The notes under the pieces: model-generated
Told to the model about the DNA's origin: nothing
Database searches by the model: none
Seen by the model: only the letters and a program-made list of their open reading frames with translations
Shown here: positions 45,317-53,356 of the stretch, piece by piece
Layout: each line of letters starts with the position of its first letter
How positions within the stretch are numbered: position 1 is the first letter of the stretch
Made by a program: the position numbers and the translations under genes
Assembly (NCBI RefSeq): GCF_014199335.1
Contig: NZ_JACIJI010000001.1
Coordinates: 1,054,001 to 1,118,000, forward strand
Reading direction: 5' to 3'
DNA: 64,000 nt
Origin: Stakelama sediminis
GTDB lineage: Bacteria; Pseudomonadota; Alphaproteobacteria; Sphingomonadales; Sphingomonadaceae

Positions 45317-45684
45317 TGGGTTGCCTCCAGCCATCGGGTGAAAAGTATCTTCAAAGATTGCCGATTCGCATTTACCGCCGAAGCATCCGCAAAGATAAGC
45401 ACACCCCGATCGGGCGAAGGCCATTTTGCCAGTCCGTCGGGGTCGTCAAACGTAAAATGATCTTCGACACGCTTGCTCCCGCGGTGCAGAACAGCCCGTA
45501 CACCGCCCTTGCGCTCAACGCCTAAGGTAATGCGATCTTCGCAGTCCAGTGCGAAACTCGGCGCGTTCCATTTGATCGATTCGTGCAGGTCGGGACCAGC
45601 CGCCTTGACGATGGAACGAAGCGCGTCGATGGAATCGCGTGTCACCGACGGAAGGGCATCGAGATACGCCTGCACGTCGCTCAC
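45313..45684 (-). CDS. DUF1801 protein
   Basis: A 123-aa protein with the DUF1801 pattern: [40 protein letters not shown]. These proteins are related to the YdhG/frataxin-like fold and have no proven function. It overlaps ivd by 4 nt (ATGA) and mccB by 4 nt (TTGA), so it is embedded in the leucine operon. Confidence 0.83.
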   Translation of the reverse strand: MSDVQAYLDALPSVTRDSIDALRSIVKAAGPDLHESIKWNAPSFALDCEDRITLGVERKGGVRAVLHRGSKRVEDHFTFDDPDGLAKWPSPDRGVLIFADASAVNANRQSLKILFTRWLEATH

Positions 45685-46835
45685 CCGGCCGCCCCCACCA
45701 GTTCGCGGCCGATCAGCATCCGGCGGATTTCATTGGTGCCCGCCCCGATATCAAGCAGCTTGGCATCGCGCAAATAGCGTTCGACCGGCCAGTCTTTTGT
45801 ATAGCCCGCACCGCCCAGCGCCTGCACCGCCTCTCCCGCCACGCGGAAGGCATTTTCGCTGGCCAGCAGGATCGCGCCCGCCGCATCGAAGCGCGTGGTC
45901 TTGCCGCTGTCGCAAGCGCGCGCGACGGCATAGACATAGGCGCGCGCAGAATTGAGCGCGACATACATGTCGGCGATCTTCGCCTGCATGAGCTGGAAGC
46001 TGCCAATCGGTTTGCCGAACTGCTTGCGCTCACGAACATAGGGCAGCACGACGTCAAGGCACGCCTGCATGATGCCGAGCTGAATGCCCGCCAGCACCGT
46101 GCGTTCATAGTCGAGGCCGCTCATCAGCACCGCGACACCGCCGTTTTCCGGCCCCATGATATTCTCATCGGGCACCTCGCAATCGTCGAACACCAGTTCG
46201 GCAGTGGGCGATCCGCGCATTCCCATCTTTTCGATCTTCTGCCCGATGGAGAAGCCGCCCATGTCCTTTTCAATCAGGAAGGTCGTGATGCCGCGCGACC
46301 CCTCACCCGTTTTGGCATAGACGACCAGCGTATCGGCATAGGGCGCGTTGGTGATCCAGAATTTGGTGCCGTTGAGGACATAGCCGCCCTGCACCTTTTC
46401 GGCGCGCAGCTTCATGCCGACCACGTCCGACCCGGCATTGGCCTCCGACATGGCGAGCGATCCGACATGCTCGCCCGAAATCAGTTTGGGCAGATATTTC
46501 GCCTTTTGCTCAGGATTGCCCCAGCGTGCGATCTGATTGACGCACAGGTTCGAATGCGCGCCGTAAGACAGCCCGACCGAGGCGGAGGCGCGGCTGATTT
46601 CCTCGCACGCGATGACATGTTCCAGATAGCCCAGACCCAGCCCGCCATCCGCTTCGGCAACGGTGATGCCGTGCAAGCCGAGCGCGCCCATTTCGGGCCA
46701 CAGGTCGCGCGGAAACCAGTCTTCGGCATCGACCTTTGCAGCGATCGGCGCGATCTTGTCGGCGGTGAAGCGCGCGGTCGTTTCACGGATCATGTCGGCG
46801 GTTTCGCCCAGCGCGAAATCGAGTTCGGGGTTCAT
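45681..46835 (-). CDS. ivd: Isovaleryl-CoA dehydrogenase
   Basis: An FAD enzyme that oxidises isovaleryl-CoA to 3-methylcrotonyl-CoA, the substrate of the carboxylase downstream. It is 384 aa. The acyl-CoA dehydrogenase signatures [18 protein letters not shown] and the C-terminal [35 protein letters not shown] are present. The catalytic base is Glu244 in [11 protein letters not shown], the position unique to isovaleryl-CoA dehydrogenase. It is the first gene of the operon and divergent from a LysR gene. Confidence 0.95.
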   Translation of the reverse strand: MNPELDFALGETADMIRETTARFTADKIAPIAAKVDAEDWFPRDLWPEMGALGLHGITVAEADGGLGLGYLEHVIACEEISRASASVGLSYGAHSNLCVNQIARWGNPEQKAKYLPKLISGEHVGSLAMSEANAGSDVVGMKLRAEKVQGGYVLNGTKFWITNAPYADTLVVYAKTGEGSRGITTFLIEKDMGGFSIGQKIEKMGMRGSPTAELVFDDCEVPDENIMGPENGGVAVLMSGLDYERTVLAGIQLGIMQACLDVVLPYVRERKQFGKPIGSFQLMQAKIADMYVALNSARAYVYAVARACDSGKTTRFDAAGAILLASENAFRVAGEAVQALGGAGYTKDWPVERYLRDAKLLDIGAGTNEIRRMLIGRELVGAAG

Positions 46836-46910
46836 TCAGCCTCTCCTTGTTCCCCACGCTGCTACCGCATCCGCCATCAATTGAAAAATGGAAGTCGGCA
46901 AAAGCATTGT

Positions 46911-46925
46911 ATAGATATCATCTAT
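46911..46925. promoter_or_regulatory. Palindrome between ivd and lysR, overlapping the lysR start
   Basis: ATAGAT-ATC-ATCTAT, a perfect 6-bp dyad with a 3-bp centre, covers the first two bases of the LysR ATG at 46924. It fits a LysR autoregulatory site in size but is placed unusually. Confidence 0.4.
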
Positions 46926-47799
46926 GATCGACCGTTACCTTCTGCGCTATTTCCTCGCCGTCATCGACCAGGGCAATTTCTCCCGCGCGGCGTCCGCGTG
47001 CAGCGTATCGCAACCGACGCTGTCGGTCGGCATCGCCAAGCTGGAAACGGAGGTGGGGCAGGCCTTGTTCCTTCGCACCAACCGGCGCACCGAACTGACC
47101 GCAGCAGGCGTGCGTTTCGCCGAACATGCCCGCCGGATCGAACAGGAATTTGCACTGGCGGAGCAGGCAGCCCGCGGCGCCATGCAGACGAATATCGTGC
47201 GACTGGGCATATTGTCGACGATCCCGCTTGCTCTGGTGCAACGGGCGCTGAACGTGACATCGGGGCAGTCGATACAGATCGAGGTGGTGTTTGAAGCGGA
47301 ACGCCGGTTGCTCGCACACCTTGACCGGGGGCGGCTGGATGCGGTGCTGGGACTGGTCCGCGCCGATAGCCCCGGCGGCAGCCTCGCCTTGTTCGAAGAA
47401 GGGTATCGACTCGCCATGCCGCCCGGGCATCCGCTGGCGAAGCGTGCAAGCGTTGCTCCGGAAGAACTGGCGGATAATGCGATGATCGTCCGGCGCCACT
47501 GTGAGGTATTGAGCCAGACCAGCCGCCATTTCACCGCGCATGGCGTGCGACCGTTCATGGCGGCCCGCGTTACCAGCGATACGCAGGCGCTGGCCTGTGT
47601 GCGGGCGGGACTGGGGGTAACGGTAATGCCCGCAAGCTATTGCGGCGAAGGCGTGGCCATGCCGCGGCTGGCGGGGTTCGATCCGGTGCGAACCATCGGC
47701 ATCCTCCATGGCGCGCGCACGGCGGCGCAGGAACTTTCGGACTCGCTCACCGCAATCGGCACCGCATTGTGCGCGGCGTATGCCGACACCATCCCCTAA
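46924..47799 (+). CDS. LysR-type transcription regulator
   Basis: A 291-aa LysR regulator. The winged helix-turn-helix is at residues 3-60 (LLRYFLAVIDQGNFSRAASACSVSQPTLSVGIAKLE), followed by a periplasmic-binding-protein-like effector domain. It is divergent from ivd across 88 bp, so it probably controls the leucine/isovalerate operon; the usual proteobacterial regulator of liu genes is LiuR (MerR family), so a LysR here would be a replacement. The inducer is unknown. A long hairpin overlaps its last codons. Confidence 0.9.
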   Translation: MIDRYLLRYFLAVIDQGNFSRAASACSVSQPTLSVGIAKLETEVGQALFLRTNRRTELTAAGVRFAEHARRIEQEFALAEQAARGAMQTNIVRLGILSTIPLALVQRALNVTSGQSIQIEVVFEAERRLLAHLDRGRLDAVLGLVRADSPGGSLALFEEGYRLAMPPGHPLAKRASVAPEELADNAMIVRRHCEVLSQTSRHFTAHGVRPFMAARVTSDTQALACVRAGLGVTVMPASYCGEGVAMPRLAGFDPVRTIGILHGARTAAQELSDSLTAIGTALCAAYADTIP

Positions 47800-47817
47800 C
47801 GCGGGGATGGTGTCGGC
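47782..47817. terminator. 15-bp hairpin overlapping the end of lysR
   Basis: GCCGACACCATCCCC (47782-47796, coding) pairs perfectly with 47803-47817 around a 6-nt loop that contains the stop codon. It lies between convergent genes; there is no long T run. Confidence 0.6.
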
Positions 47818-47827
47818 TTAGGCGCAA

Positions 47828-48121
47828 TCACTTTTCTCCGACAGCGCCCGGCGCTTTGCCGCGCACATGGATAACCGCACCGCGATCCGCCCATTGCTGC
47901 TTCGTCAGGCAGGTTTGGGGCTGAATGCGCGAACCGGTGACAGCTTCCTGCGTCACGCAATAAAGCGTCTTCCCGTCGCGATGCTCGACAGTCACCTTTG
48001 CAGTCTGCTGGTTACTGAGGTCGCCGCGATCCATCGCGAAGGCCGCGGGCGCCGACAGACAGGCAAGTGCCGCAGCGGATGCAATAAACAAGGTACGGAG
48101 TGAAGGGGCAAAAACAGACAT
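47828..48121 (-). CDS. Small exported protein with a conserved Cys pair
   Basis: A 97-aa protein with a signal peptide (TLFIASAAALACLSAPAAFA, cleavage near residue 29). The mature part is short: TLYCVTQEAVTGSRIQPQTCLTKQQWADRGAVI, with two Cys 16 residues apart that could form a disulfide in the periplasm. Similar small proteins with xGSRxxxxxC and QWxxxG patterns are common in sphingomonads, without known function. Confidence 0.72.
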   Translation of the reverse strand: MSVFAPSLRTLFIASAAALACLSAPAAFAMDRGDLSNQQTAKVTVEHRDGKTLYCVTQEAVTGSRIQPQTCLTKQQWADRGAVIHVRGKAPGAVGEK

Positions 48122-48263
48122 ACAACCTCCCGAGGTCAGATTTTGTCGCGAGCATCATTGCCCGCCCCCGTATTGGTGCATTATGTATGCCATACACTAT
48201 AAGCTACTGTTTTATTGTATGTTTCTTATTTTAGAAATATTCCACCTTAGTCCTGCACAAATA

Positions 48264-48306
48264 AAAATGGCACTTTTCACCTGTTATAGGTGAAAAGTGC
48301 CATTTT
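48264..48306 (-). terminator. Very long perfect-stem terminator after the second S10 gene
   Basis: A perfect 19-bp stem (48264-48282 with 48288-48306) and a 5-nt loop lie just after the stop at 48334. Read on the minus strand it ends in TTTTTATTT, a proper termination tract. Confidence 0.93.
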
Positions 48307-48333
48307 ATCTCCGGCGTGAGTGGTCAGTCTGGA

Positions 48334-49971
48334 TCAGTTGTTCAGATTGTCCGTTTTGCGAATGAATGCCACGACATTGTCGTGCAGTTTCTTGAGCGAC
48401 TCGGCGTGCGCGTACACCATGTGCCCCGACTGATAATAATGATATTCGATATTGCCGCGCAGGCTGTCGGGGATTGGCAGGTGATGCATCTCATACCAGC
48501 CCTGATAGAAGGGCGTGGCGAGATCGTAATAGCCGCCGTTGACCATCACCTTGAGCTGCGGATCGTATTTCATCGCCGTGGCGAGATCCGGCATCACGCT
48601 GCTGCCCATCGCGGGAATCGACGGCACGCCCGGCGCATCATGTTTCCAGTCCCAATACTGGAACACGTTGATGCTGGGCTTGTACGCCTGATGCTCGCCA
48701 TAATGCAGGCTGTTGCGCGTATATTGGTTGAAGGCCGAAACATAGGCCGAACTGAGCGCCGCCGACTGCGGGTCATATTCAGCATCTTTGGACAGCGGGT
48801 CCATGTCAGGGCCGGAAAAGCGCGTATCCAGCCGCCCGGTGGTCAGCCCGCGCGCCTGTTGCAGTTCCTTTGAATATTCCGGTCCGTCGACACGCAGATC
48901 TGCTTTCAGAATGTAATCGACCGGCAGGCCGCTGAAATAGGCGAGTTTCTTCGCCACTGCCTGCTTGGTGGCGGGGTCGATTTCCGACCCCTGCGCCAGT
49001 GCGGCCGCATATTCGGTGGTCGCAAACTGTTCCGCCTGTTTCAGAAAGGGTTCCAGTTCCGCCGGACGGCCGCCGGGGACGAGATTATGGTACCAGGCCG
49101 TCGCTGCATAGGTCGGCACCTGCACCACATAGCCTTCGACCGCGCCCGGATTGCCCGCCTGAAGTCCGGCGAACAGGTGGAAGTCGAGAATCTGCGACAA
49201 CAGGATGACACCGTTGAAATCGATATCATCGTCGGTCGTCAGGTCGTTGATCAGCACCGCCGAGCGTGGCGTACCATAGCTTTCGCCGAACAGATATTTG
49301 GGCGAGTTCCAGCGATTATATTTGGTCAGGAACGCCTTGACGAATTCGGAAAAAGCATGGGCGTCGGCATCGATGCCGTAAAATGCCTTTTCCTTGTCCT
49401 TGCCCGCGATCCGGCTGAACCCCGTACCCGGCGCATCGATGAACACCAGATCAGACGCATCGAGCAGGCTGTCGGAGTTGTTGACGACGCTGTACGGCGC
49501 GGCGGGAGTGTGGCTGTCATCCTTTGTCACTACCCGGCGCGGACCGAACGCACCCATGTGCAGCCATACGGTCGAGGAACCGGGGCCGCCATTATAAAGG
49601 AAGGTAATCGGACGATCAGGTGACGGCGCACCGTTCTTGAAATAAGCGACGTAGAACATCGACGCTTCGGGAGAAGCATTGGATTTATCGGCAAGATCCT
49701 TTGGCGACTTGCTACGCCAGTCGGAATCATCCCATCCCTTCGGATGCACGACAATTGTTCCCGCTTCGGCGCGATAATCGATCCGCTGCCCGCCGACCGT
49801 GACGGTTCCGTTGCTGGTAACACTGTGCGGTTTGAAAAGCGAAGGCGGGCCGTCGGCATGCGCCTCATCATGCTTCGCAGGCGGCGGCGTATCCTTTGCC
49901 TCGCCCTGTGCCGGAATAGCGATCGCCATCGCCATCGCACTTCCCAGTAATGCCAGCCTGAACCCCTTCAT
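48334..49971 (-). CDS. Secreted serine carboxypeptidase-like protein, family S10 (second copy)
   Basis: A 545-aa exported protein, paralogous to the one encoded at 1494-3053. The signal peptide is MKGFRLALLGSAMAMAIAIP, ending near QGEA. The catalytic residues are Ser231 in FGESYGTPRSA, Asp483 in NGGYYDLATP and His517 in YYQSGHMVYA; the oxyanion segment YNGGPGSSTVWLHMG is at 126-140. A His/Asp-rich linker (residues 27-45) is extra relative to the first copy. Substrate unknown. The leader carries a motif also found upstream of the first copy. Confidence 0.9.
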   Translation of the reverse strand: MKGFRLALLGSAMAMAIAIPAQGEAKDTPPPAKHDEAHADGPPSLFKPHSVTSNGTVTVGGQRIDYRAEAGTIVVHPKGWDDSDWRSKSPKDLADKSNASPEASMFYVAYFKNGAPSPDRPITFLYNGGPGSSTVWLHMGAFGPRRVVTKDDSHTPAAPYSVVNNSDSLLDASDLVFIDAPGTGFSRIAGKDKEKAFYGIDADAHAFSEFVKAFLTKYNRWNSPKYLFGESYGTPRSAVLINDLTTDDDIDFNGVILLSQILDFHLFAGLQAGNPGAVEGYVVQVPTYAATAWYHNLVPGGRPAELEPFLKQAEQFATTEYAAALAQGSEIDPATKQAVAKKLAYFSGLPVDYILKADLRVDGPEYSKELQQARGLTTGRLDTRFSGPDMDPLSKDAEYDPQSAALSSAYVSAFNQYTRNSLHYGEHQAYKPSINVFQYWDWKHDAPGVPSIPAMGSSVMPDLATAMKYDPQLKVMVNGGYYDLATPFYQGWYEMHHLPIPDSLRGNIEYHYYQSGHMVYAHAESLKKLHDNVVAFIRKTDNLNN

Positions 49972-49997
49972 TTGCGTTCTCCCTTGATGCGCAATAA

Positions 49998-50012
49998 TGT
50001 TACGATGTTACA
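49998..50012 (-). promoter_or_regulatory. Motif shared with the first S10 peptidase gene
   Basis: On the minus strand TGTAACATCGTAACA ends 26 nt before the start at 49971. It is also a direct repeat of GTAAC-type half sites. See the matching site at 1439-1454. Confidence 0.4.
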
Positions 50013-50215
50013 TATTCGCTCCGGACAGGCAATGCCGCAGCGCAATATTGTCGGAATGCCGATCACTCCCCATATCCTCGGTATTCGAAACAGCATCGGT
50101 GCATGCAATCTGCCGTTTGGCCATGGCCGAAGCGGTACAGACCGGTGCTTTTCTTTCCGGCGGAGTCGGAGTAAGGCTCCGCTGCGTATTTCTGACAGAT
50201 ATTGAAGAGGTTTTC

Positions 50216-50434
50216 TTGGCCAAGGAAGAATTGCTTGAAATGCGCGGACAGGTCGTTGAGCTGCTGCCCAACGCGATGTTCCGCGTCCGGCTGGAAAATG
50301 ACCATGAAATTCTTGGTCATACCGCCGGTAAGATGCGCAAGAACCGCATCCGCGTGCTGGTGGGCGATGAAGTGCTCGTCGAACTGACGCCCTATGATCT
50401 GACCAAGGGGCGTATCACCTATCGCTTCAAGTGA
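50216..50434 (+). CDS. infA: Translation initiation factor IF-1
   Basis: The 72-aa OB-fold factor that blocks the ribosomal A site during initiation. The whole family sequence is present, from [18 protein letters not shown] to [15 protein letters not shown]. The start is a TTG at 50216 with GAAGAGG six bases upstream; no ATG fits the family N-terminus. A weak start codon for a core factor is unusual but occurs. maf follows after 34 nt. Confidence 0.97.
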   Translation: MAKEELLEMRGQVVELLPNAMFRVRLENDHEILGHTAGKMRKNRIRVLVGDEVLVELTPYDLTKGRITYRFK

Positions 50435-50468
50435 TCCGCGCGGACCGGCGTCAGGGAGCGCCCCTGCC

Positions 50469-51053
50469 ATGGCCTATACCCCCGTCCGGCTCGTCCTCGC
50501 CTCCACCAGCCCCCGCCGCTACGATCTGCTGACGCGCATCGGCGCGCCGCCCGACCGGTTTGCCGCCCCCGATATCGACGAAGACCCGCACGACGGCGAA
50601 CGGCCGCGCGACTATGTGCTGCGCATGGCCCGCGAAAAGGCGCAGGCCGTGCAGCGCGACGCGGGTGAAATCGTGCTGGCCGGCGACACCACCATTGCGC
50701 TGGGCCGCAGAATCCTCGGCAAGCCTGAGGATGAAGGCGATCTGCGCCGGATGCTGGCGCTGCTCTCCGGGCGGCGGCACCATTGCCTGTCGGCGGTGTG
50801 CGTGATCGACCGCGAGGGTCGCGTCCGGGTGCGATTGAGCGATACTGTCGTCGCGTTCAAGCGGCTGACGGCACAGGATATCGACTGGTATACCGCCAGC
50901 GGCGAAGGCATGGGCAAGGCGGGTGGCTATGCCATTCAGGGCCGCGCCGAAGTGTTCGTACGCTTCCTATCCGGCAGCCATTCGGGTGTCGTCGGCCTGC
51001 CGCTGTTCGAAACGCGCGCGCTGCTGCAAGCAAGCGGATACCGTCTTGGCTGA
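50469..51053 (+). CDS. maf: Maf-family nucleoside triphosphate pyrophosphatase
   Basis: A 194-aa house-cleaning hydrolase of non-canonical or modified NTPs. The signatures LVLASTSPRRYDLL, GDTTIALGRRILGKP and the C-terminal GKAGGYAIQGRAEVFV are typical. Which of the YhdE, YceF or YggS-linked subgroups it belongs to is not clear. The downstream gene starts 8 nt before its stop. Confidence 0.93.
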   Translation: MAYTPVRLVLASTSPRRYDLLTRIGAPPDRFAAPDIDEDPHDGERPRDYVLRMAREKAQAVQRDAGEIVLAGDTTIALGRRILGKPEDEGDLRRMLALLSGRRHHCLSAVCVIDREGRVRVRLSDTVVAFKRLTAQDIDWYTASGEGMGKAGGYAIQGRAEVFVRFLSGSHSGVVGLPLFETRALLQASGYRLG

Positions 51054-52032
51054 ATGGTGGGTCGAGCGCGGGATCGGGGAAGCCCGCGCCGTGCTGGTCG
51101 AACAGGGCAGGATTGCGGAAGCGCGCATCCTTCCCGACACGATGCTGCTTGCCGGAAGCGTGCTGGAGGCGCGCCTCGTCCGGCGCATCCCCGCGCGCAA
51201 TCAGGGCATTATCGCATGGCCCGATGGCGAAGCGCTGCTGTCACCGCTGCCCCGCAGCGTGACCGAAGGCGCGACGCTCCCCATCGAAATCACCCGCCCG
51301 CCGCTGCCCGAACCGGGCAAGCCCAAGCGCGCGCTGGCACGTCCGGCGGCGGCGGACGCAAAACCCGGCGGCCGGCCCGACCCGCTCGCCGGTCTGAACG
51401 GGCCGGTACGGATACTCGCCTGGCAGGACAGCGCCCTGTTCGATGGCCATGGCTGGGCGGAATTATGCGAAGAGGCGGAAACCCGCAGCATTGCCTTTCC
51501 CGGCGGGGGGCTGACGCTGTCGCTGACGCCTGCCATGACGCTGTTCGATGTGGACGGCGAATTGCCCGCCTTTGAGCTGGCGCAAGCGGGCGCGGCTGCG
51601 GCGGCACGGGCAATCCGGCGCCTCGATATCGGCGGGTCGATCGGCATCGACCTGCCCACCGTCGCCGACAAGGCACAGCGGCTCGCGATTGCCGATGCGA
51701 TCGACGCCAACCTGCCGCAACCGTTCGAGCGAACCGCGGTCAACGGTTTCGGCTTCGTCCAGATTGTGCGGCGGCGCGCGCGCCTGTCGCTGCCCGAACT
51801 TCATGCTGGCGACCCGCAGGGCTGGTACGCCCGCGCACTGCTGCGACAGGCGGAGCGCAGCACCGGGACCGGTGAACGCATCCTTGCGGCACATCCGGCG
51901 GTGCTGGAGGCAATCGAGGCGATTCCCGACTGGCGCGGGGCGCTGGAACAGCGAATGGGGGCACAGGCGGTCTTGCGGGCCGATCCGGCACTTGCCATAT
52001 CCGCAGGCCATGTCCAGGCCCGTTTCCCGTGA
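51046..52032 (+). CDS. Short RNase E/G-like protein
   Basis: A 328-aa protein with an N-terminal S1-like part (VERGIGEARAVLVEQGRIAEARI, about 4-70) and a shortened RNase E/G catalytic region. The metal-ligand Asp positions appear kept: LFDVDGE (about 173-179) and GIDLPT (about 206-211). A Pro/Ala-rich linker lies near 85-110. It is shorter than RNase G (about 490 aa) and lacks the zinc-link and small domain. The TTG at 51046 was taken because it matches the family N-terminus; there is no ATG. In the standard infA-maf-rne/rng-yacG order. Confidence 0.83.
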   Translation: MAEWWVERGIGEARAVLVEQGRIAEARILPDTMLLAGSVLEARLVRRIPARNQGIIAWPDGEALLSPLPRSVTEGATLPIEITRPPLPEPGKPKRALARPAAADAKPGGRPDPLAGLNGPVRILAWQDSALFDGHGWAELCEEAETRSIAFPGGGLTLSLTPAMTLFDVDGELPAFELAQAGAAAAARAIRRLDIGGSIGIDLPTVADKAQRLAIADAIDANLPQPFERTAVNGFGFVQIVRRRARLSLPELHAGDPQGWYARALLRQAERSTGTGERILAAHPAVLEAIEAIPDWRGALEQRMGAQAVLRADPALAISAGHVQARFP

Positions 52033-52216
52033 AAAATGCCCGCTGTGCGGCGATCCCGCCGTGGCGGATCACGCCCCCTTTTGCAGCCGCGCATGCCGCG
52101 ACCGCGATTTGCTGAACTGGCTGGGCGAAGGCTATCGCCTGCCCGGCACAACCGCGGACGCACAATCACACCTCAATCGCGAAAGCGGGCTGGACAGCGA
52201 CGACCTGCCCGATTAA
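52010..52216 (+). CDS. yacG: DNA gyrase inhibitor YacG
   Basis: A 68-aa zinc protein that binds GyrB in E. coli. The ligands are Cys10, Cys13, Cys25 and Cys29 (CPLCG ... FCSRAC). The ATG at 52010 lies within the end of the previous gene, overlapping it by 23 nt. The C-terminal tail is acidic. Confidence 0.93.
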   Translation: MSRPVSREKCPLCGDPAVADHAPFCSRACRDRDLLNWLGEGYRLPGTTADAQSHLNRESGLDSDDLPD

Positions 52217-52247
52217 GAGGCCCCCTCTCCGGCAGATATGTCGGCGT

Positions 52248-52323
52248 GCCCAAGTAGCTCAGTTGGTAGAGCATGCGACTGAAAATCGCAGTGTCGGTGG
52301 TTCGATTCCGCCCTTGGGCACCA
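52248..52323 (+). tRNA. tRNA-Phe (GAA)
   Basis: A 76-nt tRNA with CCA encoded. The acceptor GCCCAAG pairs with CTTGGGC; the anticodon loop CTGAAAA gives anticodon GAA. D-arm GTAGCTCAG, variable loop and T-arm GGTTCGATTCC are standard. It follows yacG, as in many Alphaproteobacteria, and a T5 tract lies right after CCA. Confidence 0.98.
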
Positions 52324-52578
52324 TTTTTCCCTTTCGAAGTCATCAGCATGCGCTGACCTTTTCGCTATTTCGGCGACACACAAGCGCTGAACTGCTCCAT
52401 ATTGATGGATGGCCCATGCCAGAAGGCATGCGTTCCCGGAGCTATGCCGGCTGCAAAGCCCAGACCCAAAGTGCAATCAAAACGGGCAGCTATCCCGCTT
52501 TATCCATATCCAGGTCATGATGCGTCGACTGGTATGTATCGAGATTCGATAAAATCATTGACTGCGAGCATGATCAAA

Positions 52579-52619
52579 CATATCGTTATTCAATAAGACA
52601 TTCATTGAGGAACGATATG
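52579..52619 (+). promoter_or_regulatory. Leader hairpin that covers the start of the DUF2975 gene
   Basis: CATATCGTT at 52579-52587 pairs with AACGATATG at 52611-52619, which contains the ATG (52617). Inside, TCAAT at 52590-52594 pairs with ATTGA at 52604-52608, covering the ribosome site GAGG. Sixteen positions per arm hold 14 Watson-Crick pairs, one G-T and one mismatch. It may block translation or act as a DNA operator for the XRE regulator. Confidence 0.45.
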
Positions 52620-53132
52620 AAACTCAATGCTCTCACGCTATCGCGCTTGCTGGTTCGTATATTGTTCTGGCTGAATATCGTTCTCGCCGCTGCTTTTGTG
52701 GCGCTGCTCCTGTGGTGGAGTGTCAGCCCGCACTGGATCGAGTCGATCCTCGGCGCAAAATATGGTTCCGGTAAAGCGAATGAGATACGCGAACTGATGC
52801 AAGCGGCGCTTCTCCTTGGCATTCTTACGGCTGCTCCGGTCGGAATGATTTTGGCGATGCTGTTGCGTATGATCGAAACAGTGCGGGCGGGTACGCCCTT
52901 CGTCGCGATCAATGCGCAGCGCCTGCGTCTGATGGGGTGGCTGGTTCTCGGCCTGCAGGTGGCCGACCTTATATTTTCAGCGCTTGGCATCTATGCCGGT
53001 AGCCTGCACGCCGACTGGCAAGGATCCACCCCTTCGCTCATGGGCTGGCTGCTGGCACTGCTGCTGTTCGTGCTGGCGCGGATCTTTTCCGAAGGTGTCG
53101 CGATGCGCGACGACCTTGAAGGCACTGTATAA
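52617..53132 (+). CDS. DUF2975 membrane protein
   Basis: A 171-aa inner-membrane protein with four predicted helices (about 15-38, 63-85, 105-125, 139-158) and the DUF2975 pattern MIETVRAGTPFVAINAQRLRLMGWLVL in the third. The next gene, an XRE regulator, starts on its stop codon; DUF2975-XRE pairs are common in bacteria. Function is unknown. The ATG at 52617 follows GAGGAA. Confidence 0.87.
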   Translation: MKLNALTLSRLLVRILFWLNIVLAAAFVALLLWWSVSPHWIESILGAKYGSGKANEIRELMQAALLLGILTAAPVGMILAMLLRMIETVRAGTPFVAINAQRLRLMGWLVLGLQVADLIFSALGIYAGSLHADWQGSTPSLMGWLLALLLFVLARIFSEGVAMRDDLEGTV

Positions 53133-53356
53133 TGCCCTTGCAGATCAGGCTCGACGAGCAACTGCACCAACAGCGCATGACGCTCACCGAACTGTCCGAA
53201 CGCGTGGGCATTACGCTGGCCAACCTTTCCATATTGAAGACCGGCAAGGCCAAGGCGATCCGCTTTTCGACGCTCGAAGCGATCTGCCGTGTCCTGCAGT
53301 GCCAGCCGGGCGATCTGATCGTGTTCGAAGATGATGAGGAAGAGGGGGCAGTATGA
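53132..53356 (+). CDS. XRE-family (Cro/CI, YozG-like) regulator
   Basis: A 74-aa helix-turn-helix protein: MTLTELSERVGITLANLSILKTGKAKAIRFSTLEAICRVLQCQPGDLI. This is the short YozG-type group that partners DUF2975 proteins. Its acidic tail (EDDEEEGAV) is notable. It probably controls its own operon. It overlaps the upstream gene by 1 nt and the downstream gene by 4 nt. Confidence 0.92.
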   Translation: MPLQIRLDEQLHQQRMTLTELSERVGITLANLSILKTGKAKAIRFSTLEAICRVLQCQPGDLIVFEDDEEEGAV

